DNA of 64,000 nucleotides, taken from positions 37,965 to 101,964 of the forward strand of contig JADFZZ010000015.1 in assembly GCA_015232315.1 (NCBI GenBank). Direction: 5' to 3'. This DNA comes from SAR324 cluster bacterium. GTDB lineage: Bacteria > SAR324 > NAC60-12. Position numbers and translations under genes: made by a program. Numbering within the stretch: position 1 is the stretch's first letter; each line of letters starts with the position of its first letter. Below, one piece after another: positions 9,094-17,545 of this stretch. The notes beneath the pieces are model-generated. The model did no database searches, was not told where the DNA came from, and worked only from the letters and a program-made list of their open reading frames with translations.

Positions 9094-9326
9094 TAGAAGA
9101 GCTTTTCACGGAGAAAATATGCGGGAAGCCATTGAACAGAAAATCACGGATATACAGACTCCGGGGTATCTCAGAATATTTGCCCTGCGATACCGTCGTT
9201 TTTAGCCACAGAACCCCCGCCCCAGATGGTGCGTAGACTATGTTACCGATTGGTCTACGATGTGATCCCAGAGTGGCATGTAATCGTTTAGAATGTTTTC
9301 CTGATTTTCTTTGTTGAGAGGTTTTT

Positions 9327-10292
9327 ATGAAACGATTGATCAACCCCTTGATTGACTGTGTGTTCAAGGCCATTCTGGGTGATCCGGAGCACAAGGGGAT
9401 TCTGATTCATTTTCTCAACAGTATCCTCAAGCAGAATTGCCCCATCACCGATGTAGAAATCCTCAACCCCTACAACGCCAAGGAATTCCTCAACGACAAA
9501 CTCACAGTGGTGGATGTCAAGGCTCAGGATGCGCAAGGACATCTTTATCAGATCGAAGTGCAACTGACACTTGAACGATGTCTGAGTGAACGCATGCTGT
9601 ACAACTGGAGCGTGCTTTACAAAAAACAAATTGAGGAAGGTGAAGATTATTCCCGACTTCATCCGGTCATTGCCATCTGGTTGCTGGACGGCACCCTATT
9701 TTCGGAATCATCTGTTGTGCATCATCATTTTCAGGTGTATGATTCTCAACATCAGGTCAGTCTGACGGATCATTGTGCTATTCATGTTCTGGAATTGCCC
9801 AAATGGAAAAAACCGGAACACCATCCACTCGAACCGGAAGATGCCTGGATGTATTTTTTCGAGGAAGCCAGACACTGGGAGAATCTCCCGGAAGAACTTC
9901 AACCCATTGAACCTTTGAGGGATGCCATGAGTGTCATGAAACGTTTTGCCGAAAGAGATGCCGATTACTGGTTGTATGAAGCCCGCCTGGAAGGCCAACG
10001 ACTGCAACGGTTCCGTGAAAACGAAATGCTGCGTGTTGAACGTGAAAAACAAAAGGCGGAGGATGATTTGAAACAGGCTCGTCAGATGTTGGAAGAAACC
10101 CGGAAGCAGACAGAGCAAGCACAACAGAACGCTGAGCAAGCACAACAGAAAGCTGAGCAAGCACAACAGAAAGCTGAACAGGAAAAACAGAAAGCTGAGC
10201 AGGAATTGAACATGGAGCGGCAGGAAACAAACAAATTACGGGAACTGCTCAAACAAGCGGGAATTAATCCTGACACAGCCATGAAATCCTGA
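9327..10292 (+). CDS. Rpn/PD-(D/E)XK nuclease family protein with coiled-coil tail
   Basis: Belongs to the Rpn (YhgA-like, 'transposase-associated' PDDEXK_2) group, cytoplasmic nucleases that promote recombination or act in mobile-element and phage contexts. The N-terminus INPLIDCVFKAILGD is the usual family opening. The catalytic-type residues are Asp63 in LTVVDVKAQD and Glu77 with Gln79 in YQIEVQL, the DxExQ variant of the PD-(D/E)XK core. Residues about 215-310 are a long charged coiled coil containing perfect heptads EQAQQKA. Such genes are often multicopy and rapidly changing. No inverted ends or partner genes are visible here, so it is annotated as a lone gene. Confidence 0.82.
   Translation: MKRLINPLIDCVFKAILGDPEHKGILIHFLNSILKQNCPITDVEILNPYNAKEFLNDKLTVVDVKAQDAQGHLYQIEVQLTLERCLSERMLYNWSVLYKKQIEEGEDYSRLHPVIAIWLLDGTLFSESSVVHHHFQVYDSQHQVSLTDHCAIHVLELPKWKKPEHHPLEPEDAWMYFFEEARHWENLPEELQPIEPLRDAMSVMKRFAERDADYWLYEARLEGQRLQRFRENEMLRVEREKQKAEDDLKQARQMLEETRKQTEQAQQNAEQAQQKAEQAQQKAEQEKQKAEQELNMERQETNKLRELLKQAGINPDTAMKS
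10113..10196 (+). repeat. Four 21-bp tandem repeats inside the Rpn-like gene
   Basis: Units start GAGCAAGCACAACAGAA and encode EQAQQNA, EQAQQKA, EQAQQKA and EQEKQKA. The second and third are identical and the first differs at one base; the fourth is diverged. Each unit is one coiled-coil heptad repeated three times over in register, so copy changes keep the frame and only alter coil length. Slippage-prone. Confidence 0.85.
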
Positions 10293-10348
10293 GCCAGTCC
10301 CAGTCCAAAGTTTTGAAACAAGGTAGACTGGATCACCATGATGGGTAC

Positions 10349-10621
10349 TCAATTGCGGATATCCCAGAGAGTCCACAGTCCAATCAGAATAAATCCGGCG
10401 CCAGCAATAATTTTGAGCCAGCGGGGGTTGATGAGGTGGCTCAACTGACTTCCCACGAGAACGGCCAGAAAAGAAGACAGCACCAAGGCTGAGGCAGAAG
10501 CCGCAAAAACACCCCATTTGCTCAATTCCTGATTGGTAGAAAACATCAGGGTGGCAAGCTGGGTTTTATCACCAAGTTCCGCCAAAAACACACTTGCGAA
10601 AACAAACCATAATTCTTTCAT
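10349..10621 (-). CDS. UPF0016/GDT1-family membrane protein (single repeat)
   Basis: A 90-residue inner-membrane protein with the family signature ELGDKTQLATLMFS near the N-terminus and three hydrophobic helices. UPF0016 members (TMEM165/GDT1, MneA, Mnx) move Mn2+ or Ca2+ out of the cytoplasm. Most have two such repeats. This one carries one copy, so it would have to dimerise or pair with another single-repeat protein; no second copy lies beside it. A small-metal efflux role is inferred from the family. Confidence 0.82.
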   Translation of the reverse strand: MKELWFVFASVFLAELGDKTQLATLMFSTNQELSKWGVFAASASALVLSSFLAVLVGSQLSHLINPRWLKIIAGAGFILIGLWTLWDIRN

Positions 10622-10739
10622 AACACTCCGTTAACAGTCGGTCATTTTCATGTTTAAAAAATTTCAAACAACCGCGTCATGGTTCTAAAAAAGCCTTGTT
10701 TTGTCAAGATAACTCATGTATTACCGGCGCTTTCCTTTT

Positions 10740-10817
10740 GGCAAGGTAGCTCAATTGGTTGAGAGCGCAGGATTCATAACCCTGAGGTTGGGGGTTCAAT
10801 TCCCCCCCTTGCTACCA
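10740..10817 (+). tRNA. tRNA-Met (anticodon CAT), CCA encoded
   Basis: A full cloverleaf can be drawn. The acceptor GGCAAGG pairs with CCTTGCT (one terminal G-T), D stem GCTC/GAGC, anticodon stem CAGG/CCTG with loop TTCATAA, T stem GGGGG/CCCCC with loop TTCAATT, and a genomic CCA end. The first pair and anticodon stem lack the initiator features, so this is elongator methionine or possibly a CAT-anticodon isoleucine tRNA. It stands alone between two minus-strand genes. Confidence 0.93.
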
Positions 10818-10852
10818 TTTTCCTCATTGCGACAGCCCCTCAGTTCAGCAAA

Positions 10853-12145
10853 TCATTCCCTATCTTTCAGTGGAATCTCCAGACGTGCGCGAACAGCCGA
10901 TGCGTGAGCATACAAGCCTTCACTTTCAGCGAATTCCATAATGGCCGTGCTGTCCTGACGCAGGCGTTGAGCAGAATAGCCAATCACCGAGGTTGTTTTA
11001 ATGAAATCCTGAACTCCCAGCGGAGAAGAGAATTTCGCACAACCTGAAGTGGGCAGAGTGTGGTTGGGGCCTGCAAAATAATCGCCCACAGGCTCAGGGC
11101 TATAAGGTCCCATGAACACCGCACCCGCATTCCGGATTTTGTGTAGCTTTTCGAAGGGATCAGGGATCAGGAGTTCCAGATGTTCCGGGGCAAACACATT
11201 AATGGCGTCAAAAATGTCATCAACATGTTCTTCCACCACAATCGCTGAGTTATTGAGGAAAGAGGCTTCGATGATTTCCCGACGGGGAAGGGTGGGAATG
11301 ATTTCTTCCAGCCATGCGGCGACACTCAGAGCCTGTTGCGAAGAGTTTGTCACAAGGACAGCCCGGGCGTCAGGATCGTGCTCAGCTTGTGACAACATAT
11401 CGCGGCCAAGATATTCCACAGGAATCTCGGGTTGTGTGCAGGCAATCATGATTTCACTGGGACCCGCAAATGAATCAATTCCGACAATTCCGTAGACCTG
11501 CCGTTTGGCTTCCGCAACCCAGGCGTTTCCTGGGCCGGTTATTTTATATACAGGTTCAATCGTTTCTGTGCCATAGGCCAATGCGCCGATCGCCTGGGCA
11601 CCTCCAACCGCATAGATTTCAGTAATTCCCAATAATTCCAGTGTTGCCAGAATCAGCGTGTGGGGCAATCCGCTTTCTGTCGGCGGCGACACAACCACAA
11701 TTCTGGGCACTCCAGCCACCTGTGCCGGAATCACATTCATCAACACTGTCGATGGATAGACCGCGCGTCCCCCCGGAACATAGATGCCAACGCAATCAAT
11801 GGGGGATACTTTCCATCCCAAAATGGCGCCATCTTTCTCAAAACGGAGTTGCGTTTCTGTTTTTTGCCGTTGATGGAATTCCTTGATATTGGTGGCGGCT
11901 CGACAAATGGTTTCTTTCAGGGAGGGGGGCAGTGCTGACAAAGCCTGTTTTAACGCGTCTGGAGGAACCTTGAATTGCGTCAACGCGATTTTGTCAAATT
12001 GCCGGGTGTATCCAGCCAAAGCCGCATCCCCTGTTTGTTTGACAGTTTCCAGAATCTGGCGCACAGAGGCCGAAATATCACGGGTGGGCACGTCTGCCAG
12101 ATTTTGCAGATATTGAGACATTCCTTCAAAAATACGTACTTTCAT
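10853..12145 (-). CDS. hisD: Histidinol dehydrogenase
   Basis: Catalyses the last two steps of histidine synthesis, oxidising L-histidinol through the aldehyde to L-histidine with NAD+ and Zn2+. At 430 aa it has the normal length. Diagnostic blocks are VGIYVPGGRAVYPS, ITGPGNAWVAEAKRQVYG, DSFAGPSE, MLSQAEHDPDA, FAPEHLEL and GDYFAGPNHTLPTSG. No other his genes are nearby. Instead it sits 15 bases downstream of a receiver-phosphatase gene and is probably co-transcribed with the two signalling genes, an unusual placement for a biosynthetic gene. Confidence 0.96.
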   Translation of the reverse strand: MKVRIFEGMSQYLQNLADVPTRDISASVRQILETVKQTGDAALAGYTRQFDKIALTQFKVPPDALKQALSALPPSLKETICRAATNIKEFHQRQKTETQLRFEKDGAILGWKVSPIDCVGIYVPGGRAVYPSTVLMNVIPAQVAGVPRIVVVSPPTESGLPHTLILATLELLGITEIYAVGGAQAIGALAYGTETIEPVYKITGPGNAWVAEAKRQVYGIVGIDSFAGPSEIMIACTQPEIPVEYLGRDMLSQAEHDPDARAVLVTNSSQQALSVAAWLEEIIPTLPRREIIEASFLNNSAIVVEEHVDDIFDAINVFAPEHLELLIPDPFEKLHKIRNAGAVFMGPYSPEPVGDYFAGPNHTLPTSGCAKFSSPLGVQDFIKTTSVIGYSAQRLRQDSTAIMEFAESEGLYAHASAVRARLEIPLKDRE

Positions 12146-12160
12146 AACGCCGTTTCCAAT

Positions 12161-13297
12161 CTATTTGAATTTCACCAGAAGCATAGCGATATCATCGGTT
12201 TTATGCATACTGCCAGTGTATTGATGGAGTAATTTTACCATGTTTTTCAGAACGGCAGGATATTGGATAGATCGCTCAAAGTAAATACTCATCTGCGGAA
12301 TTCCGAGAAAACATTTATTTTCGTTCATACATTCAGAATATCCATCCGTATAGAGTAGCAGTTGATCGCCTGATGAAATCCTGATTTCAGCTTCCTCATA
12401 GTGTTTTTGGGCTTCCAGCAGTTTGAGCGGCAATCCTGAATGTGTTTTCAGGACAGAAACCCGATGCTGTTGGTTTTGATAGATCAAAGGCGGAGTGTGT
12501 CCGGCACAAGCATAGCGCAGAGTTCTTGAGGGATGATGAAAGATGGAATAAAACATGGTGAGATATTGTTGGGTGGGCAACGTATCCCATAACGCCTGAT
12601 TGAGTTTGACCAACGCATCGGAGGGTGAAAGATCCTTACTGGTCAAAATTCGCAGATACCCCCGAACCAGCGTCATGGTGACCATGGCGGGAGCCCCATG
12701 TCCGCTGACATCCGCCATCACAAAAGCTGTATGCTCATCATCAATGGGAAAGGTATCATAATAATCACCACTGGCGTATTCAGTCGGTTCATAAAAAATT
12801 TCTACGTCAAAAAAAGGCGTTTGGGGGACCTGACTGACCAGCAGTTTTTTCTGGATGTCGCCGACTTCCTCCAGTTGTTCGGCCAACTGATTTTTTAATT
12901 CAAGAATTTCATGATATTGGGCATCCATCCGCAGTGCGGTATGAATGCGTGCGTTCAACTCAAGTTCATGAACCGGTTTGGTGATATAGTCCACAGCACC
13001 AAAATCCAGACAGGATGCGAGCATCGTTTTTTCATTCTCACTGGTCAGCATGATGACAGGAATGTTGTAGTGGGATTTTTTTAAAAATTTAAGGACAGCA
13101 ATTCCGTCCATTTCAGGCATGTATAAATCCAACAGAATCAGATCAGGTTTCTGTTCGTTCAGCACCGTTTCAAGTTCTCGACTGTTCATCAACGACAAAA
13201 TATCAAAGCCGCTGTTTTTTAATAGCAATACCATGAACTTGAGCACATCCGGTGAATCATCCACCACAAGGATCAGGGGTCTGGTATCTTGATTCAC
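12161..13297 (-). CDS. Response regulator with SpoIIE/PP2C phosphatase output
   Basis: A two-domain RsbU-like regulator. Residues 8-125 form a receiver with the acidic pair in LVVDDS, phospho-acceptor Asp57 (LILLDLYMPEMDG) and Lys107 (YITKPV). A coiled linker leads to a PP2C/SpoIIE serine phosphatase domain (about 165-378) with metal-binding aspartates in YASGDYYDTF and ADVSGHGAPA. Such proteins dephosphorylate an anti-sigma antagonist when their receiver is phosphorylated. No STAS protein or anti-sigma kinase is adjacent, so the target is elsewhere. Its ATG overlaps the upstream kinase stop (ATGA), so the two are translationally coupled. Confidence 0.92.
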   Translation of the reverse strand: MNQDTRPLILVVDDSPDVLKFMVLLLKNSGFDILSLMNSRELETVLNEQKPDLILLDLYMPEMDGIAVLKFLKKSHYNIPVIMLTSENEKTMLASCLDFGAVDYITKPVHELELNARIHTALRMDAQYHEILELKNQLAEQLEEVGDIQKKLLVSQVPQTPFFDVEIFYEPTEYASGDYYDTFPIDDEHTAFVMADVSGHGAPAMVTMTLVRGYLRILTSKDLSPSDALVKLNQALWDTLPTQQYLTMFYSIFHHPSRTLRYACAGHTPPLIYQNQQHRVSVLKTHSGLPLKLLEAQKHYEEAEIRISSGDQLLLYTDGYSECMNENKCFLGIPQMSIYFERSIQYPAVLKNMVKLLHQYTGSMHKTDDIAMLLVKFK

Positions 13298-15189
13298 ATG
13301 GACCTCAAAGTTTGCAGGAGTTGATCAAGAATAGTTTGGAAGGACTCCTGATCCATATTGACCAGAGCTTCCTGCAACAAAGTGATCTGTTGATTGATAT
13401 ATGGAACAGAATTCAGTTGTTGTTTCATGGTTTCCAATTGTTTTTCCAGCACGGTATAGCGCCAGAAACTGATGTTTGCGAGTTCTTCCGCTTCTTGAAT
13501 AAAAGTCTGACGCATTGCGTCTGGAATGTCCTGCATCGTCATGGTGGCGGATGTCGTATGTTCCGAAGGTGATTCCGGATCATTTTCTCTTCCCAGATAC
13601 TTTTTACACAGGGCCAGTAACGAGTCTTTTTGTAATGGTTTTGAAAGACAGTCCTCAAAACAGCCTGATTTTTTTTCAGTATCGCTGGTGCCATAGGGCA
13701 AGATTCCAATCACAGGAATATTGGCGCAGTTTGGTCGTTGTTTCAACTGTTCAGTGGTTTGAATTCCATCCATTTCAGGCATTTGAAGATCCATGAGAAT
13801 GAGTGAGGGATGACACTGTTCTGCTTTTTTTAAGGCTTCCTTGCCATTGATCGCTGTTTCTACCTGCACTCCCAGATCACCGAGCATAATTTTAGTGAGA
13901 AACAGATGCGTGTCATTATCGTCGGCAATCAATACCGTTTTTCCTGCATAAACCTGTTTTTCAGATTTTATGATCCTTTCTGGTGTGATGGCTATTTTAT
14001 CGATGTTCAACCAGAAATTCAGTGTCAAATGAGTTGCCGTGTGTTCCAGAGTGAATTTTCCCTGCAATTCAGATCCCCATTGTGCAATCCGCTTGAGTCT
14101 CGCATCCTGAAAAGCACCCTGTACCTGTTTGTCAAGAGGTTGCGTTAACATCTGAAATTGTTGCTCGCGTTGTTGCATGTCGTCTTCATTGATGGATAAA
14201 ACCAGCGCAAATAAAATCTGATCTGGATGGGGCTCAACTTCGAGACGTACAACAGAAAAAGAGGGGGGACCCTCCAGACAGATTTCAAGCAATCCTTTGA
14301 GCAGATGATTCAAGCGTCCCCGGTCACTGCTGATGTGGACGGGGGTTTGCCCCTGAAAGGCATAACTGAAATCAATATTTTGTTCCATAGCCGTTTTTTT
14401 CAGCAAGGTCATCAAGCCTTTCACCATGACTCTGAGATCGAATTTTTCCCATTTAGGCTCGGTACTGTCTGGATTGAATTTGGCGAGCGCGGAAATATTG
14501 TAAATGGCTTCTTCCAGATTACTGATGTTGCTGAGCAGGATCTGCAGATAGTGTTCGCACTGCTCTTTCATCTCCTGTTTTTTAAACATCGTCAGCAGAA
14601 CTTCCGCAAAACCTTTGACCGAACTCAAAGGTGAGCGGATCTCATGGGACATGCTGTCATAGTAATTGTGGTTTTGTCGGGCATAGTGGCGTTTGATCTG
14701 AGCCAGTTCAATCCAGGGGGTCAGATAGTTTCCCAGAAGAGTCAAAAGGCTGGTTTGCGCGGCATCAAGGTGCAGCGGTTTGTCATGAAACACCGCGAGT
14801 ATTCCGATCCAGAGGCCTTCGGGATTTTGGAGAGGGCAGGCAAAATAGCCTTTTATATTCCGATTCATGAAAAATGGCGTTTTTAAGGCTTCGGGATCAT
14901 GAATTTCACAACGTTGGGTCGCATTACAGAAATCCCATTTGAGATCTGCTGCGGAGATGCTCCGGCTTGGTTCAAGGTGGTCCCTGTGCCAGAACGCTTT
15001 GGTCATGATTGTAGAATTGTGCTGAATCTCGCCGATCAGCACAAAAGGAACACCTAATTCAGCCGCGACCTGTCGGCAGATCTGCCCGAACCCGTCCTCT
15101 GTGCCTGGCGTTGCCAGCAGTTTTGATAATCGGTGATAAGAAGATTCCTCCTGATTTTGAGAAGAAAACCACAGCCAATTTTTAAACAT
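13294..15189 (-). CDS. Hybrid sensor histidine kinase with degenerate ATP-binding domain
   Basis: A soluble protein without membrane segments. Residues about 20-160 look like a GAF sensor. A HisKA dimerisation segment follows, with His182 in SMSHEIRSPLSSVKGF, then a HATPase-like region (about 285-395), a receiver (417-535; Asp467 in LILMDLQMPEMDG) and a helical tail. The HATPase region keeps the fold outline, but the N-box Asn positions are replaced (LLKGLLEICLEG) and no DxGxG loop is present (LSINEDDMQQ). ATP binding is therefore doubtful. It may act as a phosphate relay or a regulated scaffold for the coupled receiver-phosphatase, with another kinase as donor. That mechanism is inference. 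Confidence 0.85.
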   Translation of the reverse strand: MFKNWLWFSSQNQEESSYHRLSKLLATPGTEDGFGQICRQVAAELGVPFVLIGEIQHNSTIMTKAFWHRDHLEPSRSISAADLKWDFCNATQRCEIHDPEALKTPFFMNRNIKGYFACPLQNPEGLWIGILAVFHDKPLHLDAAQTSLLTLLGNYLTPWIELAQIKRHYARQNHNYYDSMSHEIRSPLSSVKGFAEVLLTMFKKQEMKEQCEHYLQILLSNISNLEEAIYNISALAKFNPDSTEPKWEKFDLRVMVKGLMTLLKKTAMEQNIDFSYAFQGQTPVHISSDRGRLNHLLKGLLEICLEGPPSFSVVRLEVEPHPDQILFALVLSINEDDMQQREQQFQMLTQPLDKQVQGAFQDARLKRIAQWGSELQGKFTLEHTATHLTLNFWLNIDKIAITPERIIKSEKQVYAGKTVLIADDNDTHLFLTKIMLGDLGVQVETAINGKEALKKAEQCHPSLILMDLQMPEMDGIQTTEQLKQRPNCANIPVIGILPYGTSDTEKKSGCFEDCLSKPLQKDSLLALCKKYLGRENDPESPSEHTTSATMTMQDIPDAMRQTFIQEAEELANISFWRYTVLEKQLETMKQQLNSVPYINQQITLLQEALVNMDQESFQTILDQLLQTLRSM

Positions 15190-15356
15190 AGGATAACCAG
15201 AAAGAGATGATTTTTATTCCTCTATTGCGTTTGTCAATCAATCCCGTTAACACAAATAAAACACTTATAGGCTATATGTATTGAGAAGAAGTAGCGCTTA
15301 CAAGTCTGAAAACAAGTTTCAGCACTCAAATATGTCATAAATTGAAGAGGAGAAAA

Positions 15357-17543
15357 ATGCCATCTGTCAGAAAAAACATGAAAAAAGGAGTATCTACCAC
15401 CAATAGCGGAACAATTCTGAACAACGGAAGGCCAAGCAAAGCCATGCCGGAACTCCCGCTGGACTGGGAAAATCTTGATCCTGCCGATCTTAAAAACCCT
15501 CTGCTGTATATCAACCGTGAGTTGAGTTGGCTGGAATTCAATCAACGTGTGCTGGACCAGGCATATGATGACATGCATCCTTTGCTGGAAAGAGTGAAAT
15601 TTCTGGCGATTGTCGGCACGAATCTGGATGAGTTTTTTATGATTCGTCTGGCAACAATCATCAAAAAGATTGTGAACAATATTGATGATCTCTCACAGGA
15701 TGGCCTGACAACACGCCGCCAGTTCTGGGCGATTCGGGAACGTGCTGAAAAAATGCTCAATGACATGACTCAATGCTGGGAAAAAACCTTGAAGCCTCAA
15801 CTTCGGGAAAAGTCGATTGTGTTTCTGGATGCCGCCGATTATACGGACCAAATCCGACAATTTCTAAGCTCGTATTTTCTCAAGGAAATATATCCCGTAT
15901 TGACTCCTCTGGCCTATGATCCCGGACATCCCTTCCCACATATTTCCAATCTCAGCACCAGCCTGGCTGTTGTGATCCGGCATCAGGGAGAAACCAGATT
16001 TGCCCGGGTTAAAATTACAGCCGTATTGCCGAGGTTTGTACGTATTCCTGAGCAGGTTTGCGGTATTTCAGGGCATGTCTTTGTGTTTGTGGAAGATGTG
16101 CTCAAAGACCATATGCAAGAGCTTTTTCCAGGGACCAAAATCGAAGAAATCTATTTGTTCCGGATGATCCGTGATACGGATGTGGTCATACAGGAAGATG
16201 AAGCGGATGATCTCCTGCAAACAGTGGATGAAAGCCTGAAACGAGTCAGATATGGCGAGGTTTCAATGCTCCAGGTAGAACAGAACATGCCCGACCGTAT
16301 TCTGAACATTCTGATTGAAAACACCCGGGCGATGGAAGGTGTGGTCACGCGGACGGACAGTCGCATGAATTATGGCAGTCTGATGCAACTCTATCAACTC
16401 CATCGGCCACAATTGAAAGACACACCGTTTTCGCCACCTGTCCTGTTCAGTGAACACAACCGGGATACGCTGCTTGAACGCATCAAGATTCAGGATTTGC
16501 TGGTGCATCATCCGTTTGAGTCGTTTGTTTCTGTCGAAAATTTTATTTCGGCGGCAGTCAATGATCCCAATGTGATTGTGATTAAAATGACGCTGTACCG
16601 CATTGGTTCCAACTCACCGATTGTGGACCAGCTTATTCAGGCGGCTGAAGCCGGGAAACAGGTGTCTGTTCTGGTTGAACTCAAAGCCCGGTTTGATGAA
16701 AAAAATAATATCATCTGGGCCAAACGCCTTGAGGAAGTGGGCGTGCATGTGGTGTATGGCGTGATGAAGCTCAAAACACACTGCAAGTTGTGTCTGGTCA
16801 TTCGCAAAGAATCCGATGGTATCCGGCGCTACATGCATATTGGCTCAGGAAACTATAATCGCGGAACCGCGCAAATTTACACCGATACCGGATTATTTAC
16901 CGCCAATGATGAAATCGGTGGTGATGTTTCGGATGTGTTCAATGTGATCACGGGTTACTCCAATAAAAAGGACTATAAACATTTACTGGTAGCACCAGCG
17001 GGTCTGCGCCCCGGCATTATGAGAATGATTGAACGGGAAATCCTGCATGCCCGTGAAGGCCGGGAAACGAGAATCATTATCAAGGCGAACGGATTGACAG
17101 ACCCTGAAATAATCCGTGCCATGTATCAGGCCTCACAGGCCGGTATCAAAATTGACCTGATTGTTCGGGGCATTTGCTGTCTCCGCCCCGGAATCAAGGG
17201 CATCAGTGAGAACATCAGAGTGATCTCAGTGGTGGGCCGGTTTCTGGAACACTCCCGAATTTATTATTTTCTGAATGGTGGACAGGAAAACATGTATATC
17301 GGCTCCGCGGATCTGATGGAGAGGAATCTGGATAAACGGGTTGAAGTCCTGTGCCCTGTACTGGACCCCAAAATCATGGAGCATCTCAAAAATATGGTTC
17401 TGGGCAGTGTGCTCAATGATTCTGTGAGAGCCTTTGTTTTACAGTCCAACGGCAAATATGAACGTCTGAAAAATCTTCAGAAAGACGGAATTGATTCGCA
17501 GGATTATCTCCTCAATTGGTATGCCAAAAGTGGAAATTTGTAG
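15357..17543 (+). CDS. ppk1: Polyphosphate kinase 1
   Basis: Reversibly transfers the terminal phosphate of ATP to a growing inorganic polyphosphate chain. ATG at 15357 is chosen because GAGGAG lies just upstream; a TTG at 15342 would put that ribosome site inside the gene. The 728-residue product opens with the family motif INRELSWLEFNQRVL, contains DPNVIVIKMTLYRIG, the autophosphorylated-histidine segment MHIGSGNYNRGTAQIYTD and the second histidine region LEHSRIYYFLNGG. A polyphosphate role in stress or phosphate storage fits a signalling-rich genome. It is a single gene, convergent with the ceramidase gene two bases away. Confidence 0.95.
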   Translation: MPSVRKNMKKGVSTTNSGTILNNGRPSKAMPELPLDWENLDPADLKNPLLYINRELSWLEFNQRVLDQAYDDMHPLLERVKFLAIVGTNLDEFFMIRLATIIKKIVNNIDDLSQDGLTTRRQFWAIRERAEKMLNDMTQCWEKTLKPQLREKSIVFLDAADYTDQIRQFLSSYFLKEIYPVLTPLAYDPGHPFPHISNLSTSLAVVIRHQGETRFARVKITAVLPRFVRIPEQVCGISGHVFVFVEDVLKDHMQELFPGTKIEEIYLFRMIRDTDVVIQEDEADDLLQTVDESLKRVRYGEVSMLQVEQNMPDRILNILIENTRAMEGVVTRTDSRMNYGSLMQLYQLHRPQLKDTPFSPPVLFSEHNRDTLLERIKIQDLLVHHPFESFVSVENFISAAVNDPNVIVIKMTLYRIGSNSPIVDQLIQAAEAGKQVSVLVELKARFDEKNNIIWAKRLEEVGVHVVYGVMKLKTHCKLCLVIRKESDGIRRYMHIGSGNYNRGTAQIYTDTGLFTANDEIGGDVSDVFNVITGYSNKKDYKHLLVAPAGLRPGIMRMIEREILHAREGRETRIIIKANGLTDPEIIRAMYQASQAGIKIDLIVRGICCLRPGIKGISENIRVISVVGRFLEHSRIYYFLNGGQENMYIGSADLMERNLDKRVEVLCPVLDPKIMEHLKNMVLGSVLNDSVRAFVLQSNGKYERLKNLQKDGIDSQDYLLNWYAKSGNL

Positions 17544-17545
17544 AA

